Assembly: GCA_910576535.1 (NCBI GenBank)
Contig: CAJTKK010000016.1
Coordinates: 1-64,000, forward strand
DNA from: an uncultured Lachnospiraceae bacterium
GTDB lineage: Bacteria; Bacillota; Clostridia; Lachnospirales; Lachnospiraceae
Direction of reading: 5' to 3'
DNA: 64,000 nucleotides
Part shown: positions 33,179 to 40,251 of the stretch, piece after piece
How positions within the stretch are numbered: position 1 is the stretch's first letter
How the letters are laid out: each line of letters starts with the position of its first letter
The notes under the pieces: model-generated
Told to the model about the DNA's origin: nothing
The model's input: the letters and a program-made list of their open reading frames with translations, nothing else
Databases searched by the model: none
Translations under genes and position numbers: made by a program

Positions 33179-34254
33179 TGGATAGAGAAGAATTTATTAA
33201 AATTTTATATGCAACAGAGACTCCGGATAGAATTGCGAAATGGCTTAGGGAACAATACTTTCCTGAAATTATGAAGCGATATAATTTGGAATCATCTAGG
33301 AAAAGATTCGGATTGTATAGAAATGAACAAATTCCTTCAAATGAACGTAACTTGACTGATGTTAGGGCAAGGATGGGAGTTCTTATAGAATTTGAGTTGG
33401 CAAGATTGTCTAATGAGATTTTACCTGAACTTGGAATTGAGGATGTGTTTTGGAGTTATGTCGTTGCAAACAGATTTCCTGATCTTGAAATACGTGAGAA
33501 CAATGGAAATCGTTTGTTGAGATTAGAGATAAAATGCCTTCAATGTGTCGCTGAAGAAAAGTCTGCACACTTTGATACCTTGATAAAAGATATTAATCCA
33601 AATACGGATTTTGTAATTGTATGTTTATGGGATTGGGATAATAGAGGAAATGATAACTGCCAGTGGGATTTAGCTCCTAAATTGTTTAAAATATACGTAT
33701 TTCATGCATATTCTTTGGCGCAATTAAGAGACGCATATTGGTTAAATAAACCGCCGGCAAATCTTGGCACAGGCTATCAGGGATTTGATGTTAGATATGC
33801 AGTTACATGTGCTGATAGCGTATTTTCAAAGGAGCAAGGTAATTACGGAAAGTTAAAACGAATATGGAAAAAGGGCTTTAAGTATAGACCTGTTGAAACT
33901 CCTGCATTACTTGACACGGAAGCAGAATATATAAAATTCCAAAAGGAAATCATAAGGGAGGGATTTGAAATATTAGCAAAAAAGCAATTATCGGAATTGC
34001 GCCATGAAGAAATATCTTATATTGTTTACGGAGAACAGAATATAGGTTATGCTGCTGGGGATGTCGGTTACGTTATGGAAACGATGAGAAAACCGAAAGC
34101 AGAAAAAATAGCCTTACAGAATAAGCTTTCCATTTTAGTATCAATGACTGAAAAGTACAAATGTACCATTTATAAAATGCAATCAGATGGTATTGATGAA
34201 TTGGCAAAGAACGAAAAGCCTAAAAATGTTGTGGATATAATCAGTCAGTCCTAA
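33178..34254 (+). CDS. Putative PD-(D/E)XK restriction endonuclease partner
   Basis: 358 residues. The core looks like a PD-(D/E)XK nuclease: an upstream acidic helix with Glu71 (VLIEFELARL), then P101-D102 in FPDLEI and E117-x-K119 in LRLEIKCLQ on the next strand, followed by a hydrophobic strand (FVIVCLWDWD). The C-terminal half has a Tyr/Trp-rich stretch and a helical end. I do not recognise a named family. Start codon ATG directly overlaps the stop of the methylase-specificity gene (TAATG), which strongly suggests a restriction enzyme cognate to that modification enzyme. Its last 14 bases overlap the convergent gene at 34241. Confidence 0.72.
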   Translation: MDREEFIKILYATETPDRIAKWLREQYFPEIMKRYNLESSRKRFGLYRNEQIPSNERNLTDVRARMGVLIEFELARLSNEILPELGIEDVFWSYVVANRFPDLEIRENNGNRLLRLEIKCLQCVAEEKSAHFDTLIKDINPNTDFVIVCLWDWDNRGNDNCQWDLAPKLFKIYVFHAYSLAQLRDAYWLNKPPANLGTGYQGFDVRYAVTCADSVFSKEQGNYGKLKRIWKKGFKYRPVETPALLDTEAEYIKFQKEIIREGFEILAKKQLSELRHEEISYIVYGEQNIGYAAGDVGYVMETMRKPKAEKIALQNKLSILVSMTEKYKCTIYKMQSDGIDELAKNEKPKNVVDIISQS

Positions 34255-34582
34255 AATTAATACTATTTTGGCAGTAATCAAGGAGTTCAGAACTGAATTT
34301 TCTGCCGGAAGCATGGTTGATAAAATTGACAAGGGTATCAAGGCCGAAGTGGTCAACATAGACTCCTTCTATTGTTTCGAGTTGGAATGAGTTATTGCTA
34401 ATTTTATGTATACAGAAGTAATAGCCACCTCTATTTGGATGACCAGAACTAGAACGTACACACAGTGTGATTCTATCTCTGGCAGAAAAAAGGGACATTA
34501 CTTGGTCATTGGTTAATGCCATATCGGTATCCTTTGTTACAATTGGGTACTGGGGCTGTTGATTTAACTCAAAATTAGGCAT
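34241..34582 (-). CDS. Hypothetical protein of an XRE-linked pair
   Basis: 113 residues of no family I know. It has an N-terminal Gln/Pro-rich part, a middle SARDRITLCVRSSSGHPNRG and a possible beta-rich core with aromatic residues (GYYFCIHKISNNSFQLETIE), no membrane segment or metal motif. It starts 6 bases after the XRE gene stop, so the two form an operon on the strand opposite the restriction genes, and its 3' end overlaps the nuclease gene tail to tail by 14 bases. The place suggests a role in control or tolerance of the restriction system, which is only an inference. Confidence 0.65.
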   Translation of the reverse strand: MPNFELNQQPQYPIVTKDTDMALTNDQVMSLFSARDRITLCVRSSSGHPNRGGYYFCIHKISNNSFQLETIEGVYVDHFGLDTLVNFINHASGRKFSSELLDYCQNSINFRTD

Positions 34583-34588
34583 GGGTTA

Positions 34589-34804
34589 TTATTCCTCTTT
34601 ATCTTCATCGGGTATATATTTTATAACAGCTTCAACGCCGCAATTTAAAACATTACAAATATCATTTAATGTTTTCATTGTAATATTTTTATTCTGGCGC
34701 AAAGAATCGAGAGTTCCTGTGCTAAAACCGTAGTCTTTGATTAAACGATACTGACTGATATGTCGCTGTTGTAATGTTTTCCATAGCGGTTCGTATGTTA
34801 TCAA
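34589..34804 (-). CDS. Small XRE-family regulator
   Basis: 71 residues from a TTG start at 34804. The family (MISYEPLWKTL-type starts) begins at this residue (ITYEPLWKTLQQRHISQYRL), GAGGTGATG lies 6-7 bases before it, and the in-frame ATG at 34810 would sit on its own ribosome site. HTH: YRLIKDYGFSTGTLDSLRQ, NKNITMKTLNDICNVLNC, a Cro/C1-like single-domain protein of the controller (C-protein) size. It sits in a two-gene operon converging on the restriction genes and may time their expression. Palindromic operator not identified. Confidence 0.82.
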   Translation of the reverse strand: MITYEPLWKTLQQRHISQYRLIKDYGFSTGTLDSLRQNKNITMKTLNDICNVLNCGVEAVIKYIPDEDKEE

Positions 34805-35147
34805 TGTCATCACCTCAATAAAATTCTACATGATCATTGGAATACCGGCAATTGCCGATATGTCGGGTATGTTAAATTATTGTGGAAGGTTTGGGAATGT
34901 GGATAAAAGAAGGTTGGAATGTAGCAATACCATTCCCGGTATTGTGGACGAAAAGTAGTTTTTTATCTGCAGACCGGGTAAGGGATATGGTTACAATCCC
35001 CTTTACAACTTAATATTTACCTGTGGGTTGTTATATGGAGAGAAAGCGGCAGAAATGAATGCTTGCTCTTTCCGCGCTTTTGGAATTGTGGTAGAATGGA
35101 AACAGCAAATAGCAGACACAAATTTGAAAGGAGGACTAACAAGGAAA
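34805..35147. other. Intergenic region between divergent units
   Basis: About 340 bases. It has a short palindrome CAATACC / GGTATTG at 34925-34944 and other GGTATT/AATACC words near 34843 and 34867 that could be operator sites for the XRE protein. The DUF5713 promoter should be here, with a weak TTTCCG-17-TAGAAT candidate ending about 35097. Confidence 0.45.
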
Positions 35148-35468
35148 TTGTTTGATAAAAATTACAAATTGTTAGATGAGATGTATCGGGACGAATATTA
35201 TCCAAACTTTCTGGTAGACAAGGTAAAAGGCGAACTCCAAAAGGTGATTGACCTGTTGGAAACTGGCGAAACAGATACCGAGGTTATTCAAAAAAAGTTG
35301 GACGAGGTGGTCTGTGCCATTAACGACTTACAGGAGGAATTTGACGAGAACGACAGTGAAATTGAAACGGTGGCTCGTGACTGCATAGGAGAAACTGTGG
35401 GCTATGTACTGGAATGGTTTGGTATTCCTATTGATGTGGAGGAAGCTATTCGAGAACGGGATTGGTAA
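35148..35468 (+). CDS. DUF5713 family protein
   Basis: 106 residues from a TTG start (LFDKNYKLLDEMYRDEYYP). Strong AAAGGAGGA ends about 12 bases upstream; an ATG at 35028 is in frame but lies before the presumed promoter region, and the family begins where I place it. The protein is acidic and helical: KVKGELQKVIDLLETGE, INDLQEEFDENDSEIETVARD, ending GETVGYVLEWFGIPI. The function of DUF5713 is unknown; it occurs in clostridial accessory regions. It lies alone, 42 bases before the mosaic remnant. Confidence 0.72.
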   Translation: MFDKNYKLLDEMYRDEYYPNFLVDKVKGELQKVIDLLETGETDTEVIQKKLDEVVCAINDLQEEFDENDSEIETVARDCIGETVGYVLEWFGIPIDVEEAIRERDW

Positions 35469-35510
35469 CTATCGGGTTTTCTGTTTATCAAGCAGACAAA
35501 GAAGGAGAGA

Positions 35511-35740
35511 ATGGAACTATCCATACAAGAACGCCTGAAAGACCTGCGTGTGGATAATTCTCTTTTGTGTGAGCTGGCGGCGAACCCGGATTTTGTCAAA
35601 CGGATGGCCGGCCTTGAAATCTATGCAAACGGAACAGCGGTTAAGCAGATGCAGGGCGCAAATGCGATAGTGGACGCTATGAACGCCACAATCGTCAAAC
35701 AATATAATCCCGATATAAGCGGCTTGGGAAGCGTTCTCTT
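35511..35740 (+). pseudogene. Chimeric remnant starting as an XRE gene
   Basis: With a good GGAGAG site the frame starts MELSIQERLKDLRV, identical in pattern to the first 14 residues of XRE regulators of clostridial transposons, but then switches to an unrelated helical stretch (LLCELAANPDFVKRMAGLEI, then YANGTAVKQMQGANAIVDA) and after about 35740 runs antisense to a relaxase remnant. The junction points to recombination between two elements. Confidence 0.6.
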
Positions 35741-35951
35741 TATCCAGCGCGGCTTGTCCTTTCCGTTTCGCCCAATACTCACGCTCGGTAACTCGGTTCT
35801 TGCTCCCGTTCAGCAAGTCAATCTGATAGAGGTTTCCCCGGTGGCACATCTCCATGACTTCCGCTTTGAAATACTCCATAGCTGCGTCCGTGCAGCGGCG
35901 CTTGCAGCCCTCCGTATGAAAAATCTTTTTGTGGAAGTCTGCATAATGCAT
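35730..35951 (-). pseudogene. Relaxase/mobilization protein fragment
   Basis: On the minus strand 35951-35730 the frame reads MHYADFHKKIFHTEGCKRR, then AAMEYFKAEVMEMCHRGNLY, QIDLLNG and VTEREYWAKRKGQAALDKEN. This is the internal-to-C-terminal block of MobA/MobL-type relaxases of mobilizable clostridial elements. Start, catalytic tyrosine region and end are missing, so it is a fragment of about 75 codons. Confidence 0.72.
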
Positions 35952-36001
35952 TAAAGGGTAAGGGGAATAAGACAAAGTTAGTTGAAGGTGCATTAAATGA
36001 A

Positions 36002-36322
36002 TTGACCTATGAACAACTTAAGGAATATCTTTTTATACCGTTCAGTAGCCAAAATTTGTCAGAAGTATTAGAAAGTGAATTAGCGAAAGAGAATATGGAG
36101 AGTCTGTCTAACGAAGAGATAGCAAGTATAATTGGTAAGTGTCGGAGCGTTTCATTGCGGGATAGATTCTTTGGAAAATATAAGAAATTCCAAAATTTCA
36201 AAGAAAGAATTAATGAATTACAATATTATAGAAATGTTGTAATGCATAATAAAAGGATAACCCAACAGGAATATGAGAAAGTTGGAAAACCATTAAAATC
36301 TATTAACAAATTTTTGGCATAG
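36002..36322 (+). CDS. HEPN-like protein, probably 5'-truncated
   Basis: 106 residues from a TTG (36002); the frame is open back to about 35954 (KGKGNKTKLVEGALNEL), so the gene probably lost its N-terminus to the upstream rearrangement. The end carries INELQYYRNVVMHNKRI, with R-x4-H (RNVVMH), the active motif of HEPN RNases, next to a KxxxQQEY helix. Such domains are common in abortive-infection and toxin proteins. It may be inert now. It is followed 9 bases later by a gene of similar style, perhaps the second half of one system. Confidence 0.5.
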   Translation: MTYEQLKEYLFIPFSSQNLSEVLESELAKENMESLSNEEIASIIGKCRSVSLRDRFFGKYKKFQNFKERINELQYYRNVVMHNKRITQQEYEKVGKPLKSINKFLA

Positions 36323-36331
36323 GCTATAAAT

Positions 36332-36964
36332 GTGTTAGAAGAGGAAATGTATACTGAAACAAGATTAGTAGATGTTGTTTCTGCATTGGGAAATGTGATT
36401 TCTAATATTCTTGGTGATAATATTCCAAAATGGGTAGAAAATATGAAATCAGCATTAGCGTCATTTGGCAGAGTTGTTATTGAGGCAGCAATATCACAGA
36501 TAAATATTCCAGATATAATGTCCCAATTAACTTTAGGTGCAGAATTATCTCAAAATTTTCAAAGTGTATATAATGTGCCACAAATTGATACTTCTGCAAT
36601 TGAAGCAGTACAATCATTATATAATAGTTCAGGGATAAAGATGGCAAGTGAAATGGCAGCACAGGCTAGTCGAATAAAAGCCATGTATGAAATGCCAGGG
36701 GCTGATGTTCTAAATAGCCCAGTGGTAAGAATGACAAGAGAAATGACGGCGCAAGCGGATCGTATGAGAGATATGTGTGGAATTTCAACAATCGAGAGTA
36801 TAATTGCGACAGCAAATGCGATGAATTTCTATGGTAAGGAATTTGCAGGGAAAATGGAAGAAACGGATAGTAAAATTTTGGAGAGATTAGAATCGTTTAA
36901 ACTAATAGAAGAGGAAGAACAGACGGAAACAGATCCAAATAATTTTGGTGAGGAAAACCCTTAG
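36332..36964 (+). CDS. Hypothetical helical protein
   Basis: 210 residues from a GTG, or 205 from ATG 36347 (AGAGGA before it, perhaps the better start). No named domain. The N-terminal half is hydrophobic-helical without a clear membrane segment. The middle contains two similar units, GIKMASEMAAQASRIKAMYE and VVRMTREMTAQADRMRDMCG, spaced about 40 residues. The tail is Glu/Gln-rich. It sits 9 bases after the HEPN-like gene and was probably co-transcribed. Lower GC than the chromosome. Function unknown; a partner of a HEPN toxin is a possibility only by position. Confidence 0.6.
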   Translation: MLEEEMYTETRLVDVVSALGNVISNILGDNIPKWVENMKSALASFGRVVIEAAISQINIPDIMSQLTLGAELSQNFQSVYNVPQIDTSAIEAVQSLYNSSGIKMASEMAAQASRIKAMYEMPGADVLNSPVVRMTREMTAQADRMRDMCGISTIESIIATANAMNFYGKEFAGKMEETDSKILERLESFKLIEEEEQTETDPNNFGEENP

Positions 36965-37132
36965 TAGTAAGCTTTTCCCTTTTACTACTAATCTTACTAC
37001 TAACACCTAGTCACAACTTGCTAAATTATGCTATAATTTGCCTATATAACAACCAAACAACAATTTAACCATAACCTCAGAATATCCCATAAAACAGGGT
37101 ATTTCCGGGCAAAAAGGAGCAAACAATTACTC

Positions 37133-37162
37133 TGATAAAAATTTTATTCGTCTGCCACGGCA
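37133..37162 (+). repeat. attL core, 30-bp direct repeat
   Basis: Identical over 30 bases with 47742-47771 (starts TGATAAAAATTTT, ends CTGCCACGGCA). The sequence is the 5' end of the phosphatase coding region. The spacing to the other copy is 10,609 bases. Confidence 0.92.
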
Positions 37163-37223
37163 GTATCTTGAATAATCCCGAAAAAGCCTATAAAATCAAT
37201 GATTTCACAGCGGAGAGAGGTGC

Positions 37224-37250
37224 CTACTACACCATTATTACACCATTTTT
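37224..37250 (+). repeat. Arm-type repeat near attL
   Basis: CTACTACACCA, 3-5 bases, then TACACCATTT, nearly the same as 47591-47616 near the other end and in the same orientation. Such inner repeats are usual integrase arm-binding sites. Confidence 0.65.
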
Positions 37251-37334
37251 GAAAGAGCTTTGATTTGACAGTAAACTTAAACAGAATACGCTTGTCCAAT
37301 AATCAGCCATACTATAATCAGGAGGAGCGATTTA

Positions 37335-37382
37335 ATGAAAAAGTTGAAAACGTATTTGGACACTTCGGTGGTTAGTTATATA
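37335..37382 (+). pseudogene. N-terminal scrap of a PIN-domain protein gene
   Basis: With an excellent GGAGGAGC ribosome site the frame begins MKKLKTYLDTSVVSYI, the start of VapC-like PIN domains with the first catalytic Asp, and then diverges from that family at once. Only about 16 codons are recognisable. Confidence 0.6.
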
Positions 37383-37494
37383 AGCATACCAGTTATATGT
37401 ACATCAAACAAAATGCAGAGCAGGGACACACTGATAAAAGGGGTTGCAGATACGCAATCCTTTTTTGTGCGTAGAAACGGGAGGATTAGAGAAT

Positions 37495-37629
37495 ATGGCA
37501 AATTTAACAAAATATGAGATGGAAACGATGGTAAATTACAATGCCGGTGAACAGACGGTAACCGTCTACATGAATGATAAGTTTGCAATCAGAAACGTTT
37601 TAAATTCGATGCTTTTGGGCGATTTTTAA
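37495..37629 (+). CDS. Small hypothetical protein of mobile-element type
   Basis: 44 residues (MANLTKYEMETMVNYNAGEQ, then TVTVYMNDKF) with GGGAGG before the ATG. The start resembles small proteins of clostridial conjugative elements (an ER-type helix and a strand with NxAEQTVxVY), but those are longer, so this may be truncated at its C-terminus. No function is known. Confidence 0.5.
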   Translation: MANLTKYEMETMVNYNAGEQTVTVYMNDKFAIRNVLNSMLLGDF

Positions 37630-37898
37630 TTTTAGGTATTTTGGCAGCGTAACCGGAATAATTGCAGGGACAGAAAATGTACTGTTTTCCTAATGAACTC
37701 CATAACATTTGAAAAGTTATCGTTACGCAATATGAATATCGTATTAAAGTGTATTCAGCAGAAAAAAGAACATATATTTGACTAAAAAACCAATAGAAAC
37801 CAACAAAAACTACAAAAAACTATTGAAAACGTTATAGCCTTGTGCTATCGTGATAAATGGTAAGTTTTAAACAATTTTAATTTGGTTGAGGTGAGACC
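37630..37898. other. Leader of the restriction operon
   Basis: 270 AT-rich bases. I see a promoter candidate TTGAAA (37823-37828), 17 bases, TATCGT (37846-37851) with a weak -10. No other structure. Confidence 0.45.
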
Positions 37899-38093
37899 AT
37901 GAGTGAACGAACAGAGGAAAAATGGGTTAACATTGATGAGGTTGCTGATTATCTCAGTGTAAAGCCTGCAACGGTTAGAGATTGGATTCGGAGAGGAAAA
38001 GACATCCCTGCTCATAAAATTGGAAAACAATGGAAATTCAAGTACTCTGAGTTAGATGCTTGGGTAAACAGCGGCAAAAGCGCAATGGGATGA
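37899..38093 (+). CDS. Excisionase-type HTH protein, first gene of restriction operon
   Basis: 64 residues of HTH_17 type: WVNIDEVADYLSVKPATVRD, then IPAHKIGKQWKFKYSELDAW. GAGGTGAG is before the ATG. The gene sits 36 bases before two C5 methyltransferase genes, and such proteins are often the first gene of clostridial type II operons, where they may act as controller. Being far from the integrase, it is unlikely to be the element's excisionase, which is at 45866. Confidence 0.8.
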   Translation: MSERTEEKWVNIDEVADYLSVKPATVRDWIRRGKDIPAHKIGKQWKFKYSELDAWVNSGKSAMG

Positions 38094-38129
38094 TTTTCGA
38101 TAGACCACCACGGACAAGGAATTGGTAGC

Positions 38130-39191
38130 ATGGGCAAACAGTTTAAAGTAGTAGATTTATTTTGTGGAGCGGGCGGACTCCATATGGGATTTGAAAGAGC
38201 TGGATATGATGTCAGGCTTTGTGTTGATAACGATAGCCTTGTCGAGCGGACACATAAAAGAAATTTCCCTAATATTCCGTTCATTAATGAAGATATCAGA
38301 AAATTGTCATCCGAGGAAATTCAGAAATACTTGGGTGGCGGCGAAGTAGATATTGTGATCGGTGGGCCACCCTGCCAAGGATTTTCAACAATCGGCAAGC
38401 GTGTGTCTTCTAATCCGGAAGTGAGAGCCAAACATGATCCTCGCAATGAATTGGTATTGACATATTCACGGCTTATCAGGGAATTGCGACCGAAATTTAT
38501 TGTCATGGAAAATGTAAAAGGCATTCTCACTATGAAGGACGGAGCATATCTGGCAACTGTTCTCAGAGAGTTAAAAGGTGCAGGATATGATGCGGACTAT
38601 CGACTTATAAATATGGCTGACTATGGGGTTCCGCAAATTAGGGAGAGGGTTATCATAATTGGAAACCGCATGGGACTGCCTGTTACATTCCCTGAACCGG
38701 ATCATTCAGATAATCCAGATGATGACCTACCGGCATGGGAACCGTGCTGGGATGTCATTAAGGATTTGGTTAAACTTAAGGACACGCCAGAGTTTAACCA
38801 TGTAGCTTTAAAGCATACAGATAAAATAGTAGCAAGGTATAAGATGATTCCGGAGGGAGGACGCCTGCCAGAGGATTCATTACCGCCAGAACTATATAGG
38901 AGAAATTTCGGTAATACATACAAGAGACTTAACCGTTCACGTCCGGCGTTGACTATGGTTCCTGGAAACGATGCTTTCCCAATACACCCGGAACTGCACA
39001 GGAGCCTTACAGTTCGCGAAGCAGCCAGAATTCAGACCTTCCCTGATGAGATGGTGTTTGAAGGAAATCGAAGACAGCAGGGTCATCAAGTAGGCAATGC
39101 TGTGCCGCCTCTTTTTTCCGAAAAACTGGCCAAATTTTTGCTCTTGCAGTTGGAAAAAGCCTCAGAGGAGGAAGAGGATGAACGCAATTGA
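38130..39191 (+). CDS. DNA (cytosine-5) methyltransferase 1
   Basis: 353 residues with the ten-motif order of C5 methyltransferases. Motif I VDLFCGAGGLHMGF (about 8-20), motif IV GGPPCQGFS with catalytic Cys82, motif VI MENVKGI (about 126-132), motif VIII QIRERVIIIGNR, a target-recognition region (about 190-290), motif IX RPALTMVPGNDAFP and motif X HQVGNAVPP near the end. It transfers a methyl group from AdoMet to cytosine in one strand or half of the target. AAGGAA before ATG. It overlaps the next methylase by 14 bases, and the two share motif sequence but differ in the recognition region. Confidence 0.93.
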   Translation: MGKQFKVVDLFCGAGGLHMGFERAGYDVRLCVDNDSLVERTHKRNFPNIPFINEDIRKLSSEEIQKYLGGGEVDIVIGGPPCQGFSTIGKRVSSNPEVRAKHDPRNELVLTYSRLIRELRPKFIVMENVKGILTMKDGAYLATVLRELKGAGYDADYRLINMADYGVPQIRERVIIIGNRMGLPVTFPEPDHSDNPDDDLPAWEPCWDVIKDLVKLKDTPEFNHVALKHTDKIVARYKMIPEGGRLPEDSLPPELYRRNFGNTYKRLNRSRPALTMVPGNDAFPIHPELHRSLTVREAARIQTFPDEMVFEGNRRQQGHQVGNAVPPLFSEKLAKFLLLQLEKASEEEEDERN

Positions 39192-40251
39192 TTTATTTTC
39201 GGGTGCAGGTGGTTTGACGCTTGCATTACAGAAAAGCGGATTTGATGTGCTGCTGGCAAACGAGGTGAACGCACAATTTGCTGAAACACACAGTTATAAT
39301 TTCCCTGAGATTCCCTTGATTGTTGAAGACATTAAGAATATTGGAAGGAAGGAACTGGAGAGTATATTAAAAGGTCGTGATATTGACTTGGTGGTTGGCG
39401 GACCGCCTTGCCAAGGTTTTTCGGTTTTTGGAAAAAGAAGGTTTATCAATACGCAGGGCTATGAACCACAGAATGATCCACGAAATGCGCTTGTATATGA
39501 ATATATTAGGATTGTAGAGATGTTGAAACCAAAATTTTTCTTTATGGAAAATGTTAAAGGGTTTACTAACCTTGATAGAGGGTTGTTTGTGGAAATAATC
39601 AAAGAGCGGTTTAGGGAAATTGGATATAAAGATATTTGGTGCGAAATTGTTTGTGCGGCTGATTATGGTGTGCCTCAAGAGCGATATCGTATGTTCATGA
39701 TTGGAAACAGAATCGGGATAAAATTTGAACCGCCGCAAAGGACAAACTTCCCTGCAAATTCCGGTAAAACGCCGGAGTATACTACGGTTGGAAGTGCTAT
39801 CATGGATTTGATGGGCCAGGAAAATCAAATTCCCAACCATGTACCTTTAGTCCATAAACCGGTAGTGGCTGCAAGATATGGATACGTTAAGGAGGGCTGC
39901 AAGCTGAATGTGGAAGATTTACCTCCTGAACTTGCGGTGGCTATGCGGAGGGATTCAAAAACAGGGAAAGTGGCGAATTATAGTCATGTCTACAAACGGT
40001 TAGACAGAAACAAGCCGTCAACGACAATGGTTCCGGGGCATAATGCATTCCCGATTCATCCTGCGTTAAATAGAACGCTTACAGCAAGAGAAGCCGCCCG
40101 AATACAAACATTTCCAGACACGCACATTTTCTTTGGAACGAGGCAGGAACAATGCATACAGGTTGGCAATGCAGTTCCACCCAAAATGGCAGAGCCATTT
40201 TTGAAAAAAATACGGGAGTATATTGAAATGAACAAGGAGGTAATGCCATGA
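39178..40251 (+). CDS. DNA (cytosine-5) methyltransferase 2
   Basis: 357 residues from ATG 39178, which has AGGAGGAAGAGG upstream and lies inside the end of the first methylase. The open frame extends to 39097 but reads unrelated residues. All C5 motifs are present: IDLFSGAGGLTLAL, GGPPCQGFS (Cys78), MENVKGF, QERYRMFMIGNR, KPSTTMVPGHNAFPIHPALN and IQVGNAVPP. Two separate C5 enzymes in one system are typical when the recognition site is asymmetric, each protecting one strand (as in type IIS systems). Its stop overlaps the nuclease start in ATGA. Recognition sequence unknown. Confidence 0.93.
   Translation: MNAIDLFSGAGGLTLALQKSGFDVLLANEVNAQFAETHSYNFPEIPLIVEDIKNIGRKELESILKGRDIDLVVGGPPCQGFSVFGKRRFINTQGYEPQNDPRNALVYEYIRIVEMLKPKFFFMENVKGFTNLDRGLFVEIIKERFREIGYKDIWCEIVCAADYGVPQERYRMFMIGNRIGIKFEPPQRTNFPANSGKTPEYTTVGSAIMDLMGQENQIPNHVPLVHKPVVAARYGYVKEGCKLNVEDLPPELAVAMRRDSKTGKVANYSHVYKRLDRNKPSTTMVPGHNAFPIHPALNRTLTAREAARIQTFPDTHIFFGTRQEQCIQVGNAVPPKMAEPFLKKIREYIEMNKEVMP

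Larger units (their letters stand above)
25700..37130. mobile_element. Mosaic of decayed mobile DNA with restriction cargo
   Basis: The stretch mixes fragments typical of integrative or mobilizable elements (frameshifted KTR protein, IS3 transposase piece, TnpV piece, relaxase piece on the opposite strand, truncated XRE gene) with intact cargo genes. The left boundary is approximate and is set by the end of the YafY gene and the change in composition; the right one by the att repeat at 37133. No flanking repeat for this part was found. Confidence 0.55.
37132..37263 (+). pseudogene. Severed 5' end of the phosphatase gene fused to element sequence
   Basis: Starting at CTG 37132 in place of ATG, the frame reads IKILFVCHG as in the intact phosphatase at 47741, then runs into element-encoded residues SILNNPEKAYKINDF and ends at TGA 37261. 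Only the first ten codons correspond to the real gene; the rest is a by-product of integration. The old ribosome site remains 10 bases upstream. Confidence 0.75.
36965..37334. other. Left junction of the 10.6-kb element
   Basis: No complete gene. It holds TTACTACTAA repeats (36976-37002), a broken promoter-like TATAAT (about 37035), the RBS AAAAAGGAGC (37120) of the original phosphatase gene, the attL core (37133-37162) and the arm-type repeat (37224-37250). Confidence 0.6.

Noticed and set aside
37132..37263. A second phosphatase gene
   Set aside because: Only the first ten codons match; the catalytic Arg and the rest are missing. It is the attL by-product.
37899..38093. Second excisionase of the element
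   Set aside because: The HTH protein heads the restriction operon and another Xis of Tn916 type sits beside the integrase.
38130..40251. Two C5 methylases as one duplicated gene with a frameshift
   Set aside because: Each has all ten motifs, own start and ribosome site and a different recognition region; both are complete.
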